In this document: in pieces, positions 36,706-43,823 of the stretch
Numbering within the stretch: the first letter of the stretch is position 1
How the letters are laid out: each line of letters opens with the position of its first letter
Assembly (NCBI GenBank): GCA_016281055.1
Contig: JAEEHW010000144.1
Span: 48,111-112,110, forward strand
Reading direction: 5' to 3'
DNA length: 64,000 bases
DNA from: Prevotella sp.
Lineage (GTDB): Bacteria > Bacteroidota > Bacteroidia > Bacteroidales > Bacteroidaceae
Notes under the pieces: generated by a model
The model's input: the letters and a program-made list of their open reading frames with translations, nothing else
Databases searched by the model: none
What the model was told of the DNA's origin: nothing
Position numbers and translations under genes: made by a program

Positions 36706-36844
36706 TTTTGCTTTGTGTTTTTTGCCTAAAAAGCCGCATATTTGATATTAGTCAACGAATGTTTGCGTACACAAGGGCCTAAAACAGTCATTTTTGCACA
36801 TTTTACTGTAATCTGTATTTTTGGTTCATTATTTTTGGGTATTT

Positions 36845-37849
36845 TTACCTTTTTACCATTATATATATTATAACTGGAGCTCCGAAAAGTGGGGTGACGG
36901 CATTCAGTGGTATGATAGTACTTTCAGGTGATACGCAGATAAGGTTGCATGCCAGACATATGATGGCTCCGCACAGCATAGAGGCGGGCATCAGTGTGGT
37001 GTGGTTTGCAGTTTTTGTTATTATGCGTGCTATGTGTGGCACGGCGAGTCCTACGAAGGCTACTGGTCCGCAGAAGGCTGTTGTCGTTGCGGTGAGTATG
37101 CCTGTAGCCGTCAGCAGCAGCAACCGTGTATGTTTTATGTTCGTGCCGAGGTTTACGGCGTAGCTGTCGCCGAGAAGCAGGGCGTTGAGCGGTTTTGTCA
37201 GCAATATTGCAAGAAAGAGTCCGATGCCGCATGTGATGGCGAAGAATGGCAGTGAGGTGGAGCCTACATCGCTGAAACTGCCCATACCCCACATTACATA
37301 ATTATGGATATTGTCGGCTGTCGCGAAGAAGTTGAGCAGCATCACCATGCTTGAGACGAGGAAACTAATCATGATGCCCACGATGAGTAGCATCATGCCG
37401 CCGCGCACCACGCTGGCGAAGGCAAGCAGCAGCATTATCACGGCGGTGGCTCCGAGGAATGCCCCTATTATCACGGCAAGAAATCCTGTTACGGCACCTT
37501 CGCCTATGCTGATTGTACCGCCGGTGATGAGCATCACTATTCCCACGCCCAGGCTGGCACCGTTGGTGATACCCAGTATCGAGGGACCAGCCAGCGGGTT
37601 ACGGAATACTGTCTGCAACATCAGTCCGGCAGTGGCGAGCGATGCACCGCACAGTATTGCCGTAAACATCTGCGGTATGCGACTTTCCCTGATGATGTAG
37701 CCCCAACTGTCGCGTGTCGCCTCTTTGCCTGCCAGGATGTTGAATACCTCGTCGGCAGGTATGTTTACCGAACCGTATATCAGGTTGAGTATGGCGAAAA
37801 GAATAAGCAGTATTGCCAGCAATATGTTTATTTTGAGCCCTTTTGTCAT
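36845..37849 (-). CDS. FecCD/BtuC-family ABC transporter permease
   Basis: A 334-residue inner-membrane permease with about ten hydrophobic helices. The family pattern is RIPQMFTAILCGASLATAGL, FRNPLAGPSILGITNGASLG and CGPVAFVGLAVPHIARI. Members import iron-siderophores, heme or cobalamin with a FecB/BtuF binding protein and a FecE/BtuD ATPase. It overlaps the binding-protein gene by 4 bases (ATGA). No ATPase gene follows; 540 bases of noncoding sequence do. Confidence 0.92.
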   Translation of the reverse strand: MTKGLKINILLAILLILFAILNLIYGSVNIPADEVFNILAGKEATRDSWGYIIRESRIPQMFTAILCGASLATAGLMLQTVFRNPLAGPSILGITNGASLGVGIVMLITGGTISIGEGAVTGFLAVIIGAFLGATAVIMLLLAFASVVRGGMMLLIVGIMISFLVSSMVMLLNFFATADNIHNYVMWGMGSFSDVGSTSLPFFAITCGIGLFLAILLTKPLNALLLGDSYAVNLGTNIKHTRLLLLTATGILTATTTAFCGPVAFVGLAVPHIARIITKTANHTTLMPASMLCGAIICLACNLICVSPESTIIPLNAVTPLFGAPVIIYIMVKR

Positions 37850-38961
37850 TGTTCTATCCTTTTGTAGTATTTGCCCTGTGCTTTGCCGTGCAGTATGTCG
37901 GCATATTCTTTGAGCAGTATGTCCGGATGGAACGGCGTTTCCTCATAGAAATGCGTCAGTGAAAGGTTGCATCCGTATGTCTGCTTAGTCTGGTATGCTT
38001 TCATTTTTTCGTTCAATCCCCATTGCCCTTTGAGGTTGGCGAGTGTCATGTCTGTTGCCTGATTGTATTTTATCAGCCAGAAGTCTGCATGTTTTGCTTT
38101 TTCATATACCAGTTCCGGACTATATGGCAGTGCCCCTCTGGCTTTGACGTCCTTGAAGATATAGTTGCCTCCGGCATCGCTGATGAGTATGCCCACGGTG
38201 CTCTCACCGCCTGCTACATACCATGTGCTGCCTATCTTCATTTCCGTAACCACCGTGGGGTGTGTCCTTACTTTCTGTGCTTGCTGTTTTATGTCGTTGT
38301 ATTTTTTCTCAACCTCGTTGAACAGACTGTCGGCTTCTCTCTCCTTTCCCAACAGCAGTCCATAGAATTTCATCCATTCTGCCCTTCCCAGTGGTGATGT
38401 CTCCATATAGTCGGCACACTCTATGATGGGTATGCCTATTTTTCCGGTCTTTCCGTATGTGCCGCCGTTTTCAAATGGCGACAGGAATATGGCGTCTGGC
38501 TGCATGTTTATGATGGCCTCAATGTTTGGTGTCATTGATTCTCCGAGGTCTGATATTTTCTTGTGCGCTACGTCGTCATGTATTTTCTTTATGTTGATGT
38601 ACTGCAGGTCGCACACGCCTTTTATGCACCCGTATGCTCCCAGTTCGTCTATCAGTCCGCAGTGCACTGATGTATATACCGCGGTGGAGCGCAGTGGGAT
38701 ATACACCACGTCGCCTTCGGGCAGTTTCTTGCCTTTTTCCTCGCCTTTTCTCACCAGGACGTATTTATGCAGCGTTCGTGTGGTGTCCCATGGGTTGGTG
38801 ATGTTCACCGTGATGTATCCGTCGTGCTCCTGCATGGAGAGCAGTTCGGCATGGCGCATCGTAATGCCGTTGCCGTTGTCCTCCGTGTGTGCTTCCTTGT
38901 TCGTGCATGCTGCCGTCATCAATACTACGGCAAGGTATATATAATATATAATGTGTCTCAT
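37846..38961 (-). CDS. FecB/BtuF-like substrate-binding lipoprotein
   Basis: A 371-residue lipoprotein: MRHIIYYIYLAVVLMTAAC, lipidated Cys19. The periplasmic-binding (type III) fold has DLGESMTPNIEAIINMQPDAIFLS as the family hallmark. The substrate (iron chelate, heme or cobalamin) is not readable. The ATG at 38961 was chosen over one 19 codons upstream since it begins the signal peptide and the promoter lies between them. It probably forms the importer with the overlapping permease. Confidence 0.88.
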   Translation of the reverse strand: MRHIIYYIYLAVVLMTAACTNKEAHTEDNGNGITMRHAELLSMQEHDGYITVNITNPWDTTRTLHKYVLVRKGEEKGKKLPEGDVVYIPLRSTAVYTSVHCGLIDELGAYGCIKGVCDLQYINIKKIHDDVAHKKISDLGESMTPNIEAIINMQPDAIFLSPFENGGTYGKTGKIGIPIIECADYMETSPLGRAEWMKFYGLLLGKEREADSLFNEVEKKYNDIKQQAQKVRTHPTVVTEMKIGSTWYVAGGESTVGILISDAGGNYIFKDVKARGALPYSPELVYEKAKHADFWLIKYNQATDMTLANLKGQWGLNEKMKAYQTKQTYGCNLSLTHFYEETPFHPDILLKEYADILHGKAQGKYYKRIEQ

Positions 38962-38988
38962 GTGAAATAGTTGTTTATAATTCGACTG

Positions 38989-39019
38989 CAAATTTACGAT
39001 AAAATATTCATACGGCAAA
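38989..39019 (-). promoter_or_regulatory. Promoter of the binding protein/permease operon
   Basis: Minus strand TTTG (39016-39019), 19 bases, TAAATTTG (38989-38996). The leader is about 20-25 bases, too short for a cobalamin riboswitch. Confidence 0.75.
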
Positions 39020-39035
39020 ATATTTGCTGAAATGT

Positions 39036-39066
39036 TTTGTCAAGTGAGAAAATGTTAGTAATTTTG
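39036..39066 (+). promoter_or_regulatory. frr promoter
   Basis: TTTG 39036-39039, 19 bases, TAATTTTG 39059-39066; divergent from the importer promoter. Confidence 0.78.
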
Positions 39067-39103
39067 TAGCGATAAAAACAATAGTAATTTTTAATATATA
39101 AAT

Positions 39104-39664
39104 ATGATAGACGTAAAACAGACTCTCCAGGACGCCGAGGAGCGTATGGAAATGGCAGCAATGTTTCTTGAGGAACAGCTTTCGCGCATCCGCGCAGGTC
39201 GTGCCAATGTGGCAATACTTGATGGAATAAAGGTGGACTCTTATGGTATGATGGTACCGCTCAACCAGGTGGCCAATGTTTCTACCCCTGATGCCCGCAC
39301 GATAGCCATTAAGCCTTGGGACAAGAAAGCCATCCGCGCCATAGAGAAGGCAATTATGGATTCAGAGGTGGGTATCACCCCAGATAACAATGGTGAGGTC
39401 ATCCGCCTTGCCATACCACAGCCAACCGAGGAACGCCGTAAGGAACTCGTAAAGCAGTGTGGCAAGATTGCAGAGAAGGCAAAGATTGAGGTGCGCAATG
39501 TGCGTGGCGATATCAAGGAGAAATTGAAGAAGGCCATCAAGGACGGACTCTCTGAGGATGTAGAGAAGGATGCAGAGAATGATCTGCAGAAGGTGCACGA
39601 CAAGTACATCGCCAAGCTTGATGCACTTATCGAGGAAAAGAACAAGGAAATAATGACAGTATAG
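39104..39664 (+). CDS. frr: Ribosome recycling factor
   Basis: A 186-residue protein of standard length. The two-domain tRNA-mimic pattern is clear: [53 protein letters not shown] and the closing [21 protein letters not shown]. It splits post-termination ribosomes together with EF-G. rsgA starts 5 bases downstream, so the two ribosome-related genes form an operon. Confidence 0.97.
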   Translation: MIDVKQTLQDAEERMEMAAMFLEEQLSRIRAGRANVAILDGIKVDSYGMMVPLNQVANVSTPDARTIAIKPWDKKAIRAIEKAIMDSEVGITPDNNGEVIRLAIPQPTEERRKELVKQCGKIAEKAKIEVRNVRGDIKEKLKKAIKDGLSEDVEKDAENDLQKVHDKYIAKLDALIEEKNKEIMTV

Positions 39665-39669
39665 TCAGT

Positions 39670-40608
39670 GTGCGGGGATTAGTAATTAAGAACACAGGAT
39701 TCTGGTACACTGTACTGGCTGACGATGGTGCTGCGTATGACTGTAAGGTGAAGGGCAACTTTCGCCTCAAGGGCATACGTAGCACCAATCCTGTTGCAGT
39801 GGGCGACAGGGTCGTTTTTGCTGATGGATGGATAACGGAGATAGAAGACCGCAGGAACTACATCATCCGAAAATCCACCAACCTTTCCAAGCAGAGCCAC
39901 ATCATCGCTGCTAACGTAGATCAGGCCATGCTGATAGTGACGGTGAAGAGTCCGGAAACCAGCACTACATTCATCGACCGTTTCCTTGCTTCTGCAGAGG
40001 CATACCGCGTGCCGGTGATACTGGTGTTCAATAAAGTTGATATTCTCGATGCCGACGAGCGTCATTATCTCGATATGCTGTGTACTCTGTATGATACTGT
40101 GGGCTACGAGAGCATCGTGGTGTCTGCAAAGCATGGCGATGGCATGGATGGCTTGCTTGAACGGCTTCATGGAAAGATAACATTGCTGAGTGGAAACAGT
40201 GGGGTAGGCAAGAGCACAATCATCAACGCCCTCGTGCCTGATGCTAATCTTCGTACTGCAGAGGTCAGCGATGCCCATGACCAGGGCATACACACCACAA
40301 CCTTCAGTGAGATGATACCTCTTCCTTGCACTTCGTGCGATGATACTGCTCAGAGTTGGATAATTGATACCCCGGGCATTCGCGGTTTCGGTACGTTTGA
40401 CATTGAGCGCAACGAACTGACATCTTATTTTAAGGATATCTTCCGCTTTTCTGCCGACTGCCGTTTCTCTGACTGCACCCACACCCATGAGCCAGGCTGC
40501 GCTGTCATTAAGGCTGTGGAGGAGCATTACATTGCCGCATCACGTTATCAAAGCTACCTTTCAATGCTTGAAGACAAGGATGACGGCAAGTATCGTGCAG
40601 CGTATTGA
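39670..40608 (+). CDS. rsgA: Small ribosomal subunit biogenesis GTPase RsgA
   Basis: A 312-residue circularly permuted GTPase. An OB-fold lies at about 1-70, the G4-like FNKVDI comes before G1 (GNSGVGKST at about 177) and G3 (DTPGIRGFG), and the C-terminal zinc site is [14 protein letters not shown]. It releases maturation factors from the 30S subunit late in assembly. The start is GTG at 39670, 5 bases after frr; the next in-frame ATG would remove the OB-fold. Confidence 0.95.
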   Translation: MRGLVIKNTGFWYTVLADDGAAYDCKVKGNFRLKGIRSTNPVAVGDRVVFADGWITEIEDRRNYIIRKSTNLSKQSHIIAANVDQAMLIVTVKSPETSTTFIDRFLASAEAYRVPVILVFNKVDILDADERHYLDMLCTLYDTVGYESIVVSAKHGDGMDGLLERLHGKITLLSGNSGVGKSTIINALVPDANLRTAEVSDAHDQGIHTTTFSEMIPLPCTSCDDTAQSWIIDTPGIRGFGTFDIERNELTSYFKDIFRFSADCRFSDCTHTHEPGCAVIKAVEEHYIAASRYQSYLSMLEDKDDGKYRAAY

Positions 40609-40652
40609 GTGGAGAAATAGAACAATGTTAAAATTGTAAAGTTTTCTTAATT

Positions 40653-40762
40653 CAGTGTAAAAGCTATCATATTGCAGTGTAAAAGCTATCATATTGCAGT
40701 GTAAAAGCTATCGTTTTACTGTATAATAGCTATCACTTTGCACTGCAAAATCTATGCTTTTA
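40653..40762. repeat. Five tandem 22-bp units
   Basis: Units start at 40653, 40675, 40697, 40719 and 40741. The first two are identical (CAGTGTAAAAGCTATCATAT plus TG); the last three diverge (the fourth is CTGTATAATAGCTATCACTT). No spacers, so not a CRISPR. It lies between rsgA and the hairpin at 40769. Single or partial units also at 25762, and a related array at 6217. Confidence 0.88.
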
Positions 40763-40768
40763 CAATAT

Positions 40769-40815
40769 AAAAAGGCACGTTTTAGTCCGTAGCTGGTACT
40801 AAAACGTGCCTTTTT
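40769..40815. terminator. 18-bp hairpin terminator
   Basis: Arms at 40769-40786 (AAAAAGGCACGTTTTAGT) and 40798-40815, flanked by A- and T-runs on both sides, so bidirectional. It would end the frr-rsgA transcript, and also the minus-strand unit 40782-40985. Confidence 0.8.
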
Positions 40816-40985
40816 TGTGTTTTTATTGTTTTTCGGGAAAATGCCCACCGTCGAGAATGCGGTTTACAGCCCCGCTGTTGCATTGCACCCCTTTTGTGGG
40901 CTTGTTGTCCACCGAACTCGTTTTCCTCGCTTAGAATGAGTTTTCTTGGCGGTGGAGATTTAGAACAATTACTCATGTTTCTCAA
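40782..40985 (-). CDS. Questionable small ORF or structured RNA element
   Basis: A 67-codon frame (MRNMSNCSKSPPPRKLILSE... ending HVLVPATD) whose last codons lie inside the 40769 hairpin, which is odd for a real protein gene. The same stretch on the minus strand can form stems (CCACCG/CGGTGG; GCCCAC/GTGGGC; GCGG/CCGC), so it may instead be a structured RNA ending at that terminator. The composition is Lys/Arg/Ser-rich with no family recognised and no clear promoter. Confidence 0.3.
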   Translation of the reverse strand: MRNMSNCSKSPPPRKLILSEENEFGGQQAHKRGAMQQRGCKPHSRRWAFSRKTIKTQKRHVLVPATD

Positions 40986-41005
40986 GCAGGGCTTGTTTGT
41001 TAATT

Positions 41006-41090
41006 AAGGGGAGTTAAAGGACATTGCGTTTACTCATTCATTCAGTCAAATACATTTGTCCTTTAACTCCCCTTAACTCCTCTAACTCCA
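41006..41090. repeat. Hairpin repeat, copy C (diverged)
   Basis: Left arm AAGGGGAGTTAAAGGACA (about 41006-41023), right arm TGTCCTTTAACTCCCCTTAA (from about 41058) plus further CTAACTCC units. The core ends AGTCAAATACATTTGTCC, comparable to AGTCTAATACATGTGTCC of copy A. Lies within 30 bases of the GH10 stop codon (41116, minus strand). Confidence 0.75.
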
Positions 41091-41115
41091 TTTTATTCCC
41101 AAGTAAAGTAATGCT

Positions 41116-43470
41116 TTACTTTACCACGACTTTCTTGCCGTTTACTATGTAAAGGCCTGAAGGCAGATTGTCAAGGGATGTTGCCTTCAGCGGCATGCCG
41201 TTGATGTTGTATATGCCTTTCGAGGTGTCAATGTCTGCTGGTTCGTCGGCTTCTATGCCGTCTATGCTGTCAGCACCGTTGTAAACCACTCCGCCGAGTC
41301 CGCGCACGAATCCTGCATAGGCATGCTTGCGGTAATTGTTCAGATCCCAGATACCCACCGGTTCGCCTTTACGCCATCCTGAGCCTGCCGGAGCGTCATT
41401 GGTGCACCACTGGCATATACCCCACTGCTGATCCACGGGGACAAGACGGAGGAACTCCTTTATTATCCATTCGTAGAAGTTTGCCATGTTCTTGTGTTGC
41501 GTCTCTGTCATGTTGGTTGTAGATACGCTGTTGCCGTTGGCATCCACATAGCCCATGTCCAGTTCGCTGACACGCACATACTTTCCCGTTTTTGCCATAA
41601 GTTTGAACATGTTTGTGATGGCGCTCTTCTTGCTGCTCTGTGTGCTGCTGTTCTCATAGTATGAGATGTGCATCTGCGTGCCGATGCCGTCAATCTTGGT
41701 AACTCCGTCGGCCTCCCATTTCTTTATCCAGTTGATGAGCGACTTGAGTTTCTTGTTGTCGTCCCAGTCTGATTCAAGGTTGTAGTCGTTGATGAAAAGC
41801 ACTATGTCCTCCGGGCCATACTTGCGTGCCAGGCGACATGCCTGACGCACGTATTCCAGTGAACCCATGTAGTCCTGCCAGAAGAAGGCATCGCCGCCCA
41901 CGTCCCATGTGGCATCGGGATTGCCGCTTGGATTGTTTCCCTGCAGCACATAGTTGTCAGAACCGTCGTTACCACCGCCGGAAATGGCCTCATTGACGAG
42001 GTCCCATGCCTTTACCTTTCCGCCACAGGCTGTCATCATGCCCTTTATCCATTTGTCCATGGCATAAACGAGAGTGTCGTGACGCTCCTGCTGTGACAAG
42101 GGGATGGTGCCTGGTATATAGACGTAGGTAAGGTTGTCTGCAATCGTTGGGGCAACGGGGCCTCCACCATATTCTTTTGCCTTGAATGTGCTGACGTTGG
42201 TACCTTCAAAGTCGCCGTTCGTCATCTTCTCTACTCCGTTTATCTTCAGGCTCACATTGTCGAAGTAATAGGTGTTTTCCTCTGCCAGTTCGCTGAGGTT
42301 GAAGGCTATGCTCTGGCCGGCTTTTGCAAACTTTCCGCTGACGGTGATGGTCTTCCATTCAGGGGTGAAGTATATGTTGCCAAATGCATTGCCGTCAACG
42401 AAGCTGCCTGGAGTGCTGTGAATCTGTGTTGATGCGGATGCAGCCTTGTCGGCACGCACGTCAGCCTTGAACACATAGCTTGCGCCGGAAGAGAACGAAC
42501 CCGGCACCAGCCATATCTGGTTGTCCCACACGTTTGCCTGCCTTGCGGTGGCATGTGCCTTCATGCAGCGGCGCTCCTCGTTGATGGTCTTGCCTTTCTT
42601 CAGCTCCTCAAACTTGATGGATTTGATATACACGTCGCCGACGTAGCTCGGTATGTGCATAAGTATGAGGCTGCTCTCCATCGTAGGTTTGATGGTCATT
42701 TCCACATCGTTCCACTCTGTAGTGAACGACGCATCGAAACTTGCACCGCCATTAAAGTCACCGATAGTTCCGTTCACATGGCCGTTCTTCGAGCCTTTTA
42801 TGGTTATGGTCATCTTGTAGCTCTTGTTTGTCTGGAGCATGATGTCAGACATGGCATCAAACTGCACTTGCCATGAATACGATTTTCTGGTCGTAACCTT
42901 GAGACCGTTGGTAGCATCGAAACTGATGGAGAAATCATATTGTGTTTTGTCTGAAGTCCAGCCTACGCTCTGGGTGACACGGTAGTCCTTGCTGGCAACC
43001 GTTTCCCAGAATTCAACATCAGCGTCTTCCAGTTCAGGTGCTGGTTTGTCGGCAACAAGCTTCAGCAGCCAACTTTTCGGCTGTTGCGAATGCCATGCGA
43101 GGGTGTGGCCATAGACATTAAGTCCGGCATCGGTCGCAGCCTTCACGTAGTTCTTCACCGTTGTGAAATTCATGTTGCCTTTGGCATCCACGCAACTTGC
43201 CATCTTCATGGCATTGCCGGCAACTGTCTCGGTGAAGTTTTTGTTGATAAGGTTCTTGAACGTGGAATTGTTGAGATAGTCACTGACTGTCGTACCGGCA
43301 CCGAGTTTGAAGTTCGGGTACTTGGAATAGTCAATGTAGTCTTTGAGTGCCTGATACTCGTCCAGGTAGCGGTAATTGGAATTGTTAGGTTTTCCCAATT
43401 CAAATGTCTCTTGTGCCATCGCTGGTTTCAGCATACAGGCAGCAAGCAAAAGCAAGCATGTTTTTTTCAT
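41116..43470 (-). CDS. GH10 endo-1,4-beta-xylanase with internal carbohydrate-binding modules, T9SS-exported
   Basis: A 784-residue secreted xylanase. Signal peptide (MKKTCLLLLAACMLKPAMAQ). The GH10 barrel starts at about 30 (ASCVDAKGNMNF, GHTLAWHSQQPKSW at about 121-134) but is then interrupted by about 310 residues with two jelly-roll modules of CBM22/CBM4 type (about 150-300 and 300-440). The barrel resumes near 450: acid/base Glu494 in AWDLVNEAISG and nucleophile Glu636 in VRVSELDMG. The C-terminus is a T9SS type A sorting domain (GIYNINGMPLKA, LPSGLYIVNGKKVVVK). The start at 43470 begins the signal peptide; the 10-codon upstream extension overlaps the leader. Confidence 0.93.
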   Translation of the reverse strand: MKKTCLLLLAACMLKPAMAQETFELGKPNNSNYRYLDEYQALKDYIDYSKYPNFKLGAGTTVSDYLNNSTFKNLINKNFTETVAGNAMKMASCVDAKGNMNFTTVKNYVKAATDAGLNVYGHTLAWHSQQPKSWLLKLVADKPAPELEDADVEFWETVASKDYRVTQSVGWTSDKTQYDFSISFDATNGLKVTTRKSYSWQVQFDAMSDIMLQTNKSYKMTITIKGSKNGHVNGTIGDFNGGASFDASFTTEWNDVEMTIKPTMESSLILMHIPSYVGDVYIKSIKFEELKKGKTINEERRCMKAHATARQANVWDNQIWLVPGSFSSGASYVFKADVRADKAASASTQIHSTPGSFVDGNAFGNIYFTPEWKTITVSGKFAKAGQSIAFNLSELAEENTYYFDNVSLKINGVEKMTNGDFEGTNVSTFKAKEYGGGPVAPTIADNLTYVYIPGTIPLSQQERHDTLVYAMDKWIKGMMTACGGKVKAWDLVNEAISGGGNDGSDNYVLQGNNPSGNPDATWDVGGDAFFWQDYMGSLEYVRQACRLARKYGPEDIVLFINDYNLESDWDDNKKLKSLINWIKKWEADGVTKIDGIGTQMHISYYENSSTQSSKKSAITNMFKLMAKTGKYVRVSELDMGYVDANGNSVSTTNMTETQHKNMANFYEWIIKEFLRLVPVDQQWGICQWCTNDAPAGSGWRKGEPVGIWDLNNYRKHAYAGFVRGLGGVVYNGADSIDGIEADEPADIDTSKGIYNINGMPLKATSLDNLPSGLYIVNGKKVVVK

Positions 43471-43518
43471 TGTATATGTTTTATTGAAAGTTAATGTCAC
43501 GTTTCTTTTTTAGCGATG

Positions 43519-43550
43519 CAAATTTACTAATAATATATATGTCAGCCAAA
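43519..43550 (-). promoter_or_regulatory. GH10 xylanase promoter
   Basis: Minus strand TTTG (43547-43550), 20 bases, TAAATTTG (43519-43526). Confidence 0.78.
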
Positions 43551-43649
43551 GAATACTGTTGCACATCCTTTTATAAAATGTTTCATCCACCGTGGTTGTG
43601 AGGGACAGAAAACATATAATAGGAGAAATAGAAAAATACGGGAAAACGT

Positions 43650-43682
43650 GTGGGATTTGCAAACGTAATGTCCTTTAACTAC
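43650..43682. repeat. Fragment of the hairpin repeat family (half element D)
   Basis: TTTGCAAACGTAATGTCCTT followed by TAACT resembles the complement of the left half of copy C (AGTTAAAGGACATTGCGTTT). No matching right arm was found, so it looks like a broken copy. Confidence 0.45.
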
Positions 43683-43766
43683 AAAGCGACTGAAAGTCGC
43701 GATAACTCCTGTTTGCTTCCCTTGGCTACCCAGCAAGCAAGGCTTGCAAGAATAATTTATATTATA

Positions 43767-43798
43767 TTTGTGTATATTGGATTTATTTTGTAATTTTG
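43767..43798 (+). promoter_or_regulatory. Promoter of the BspA-like gene
   Basis: TTTG 43767-43770, 20 bases, TAATTTTG 43791-43798; ATG at 43824. Confidence 0.8.
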
Positions 43799-43823
43799 CA
43801 AAAAATTGACAAAAAATCCATAT

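Noticed and set aside
38962..39019. Cobalamin riboswitch upstream of the binding-protein gene
   Set aside because: The leader between promoter and ATG is only about 25 bases and has no B12-box-like sequence.
40653..40762. CRISPR array
   Set aside because: Units are contiguous 22-bp repeats with no spacers, repeats diverge along the array, and no cas genes are present.
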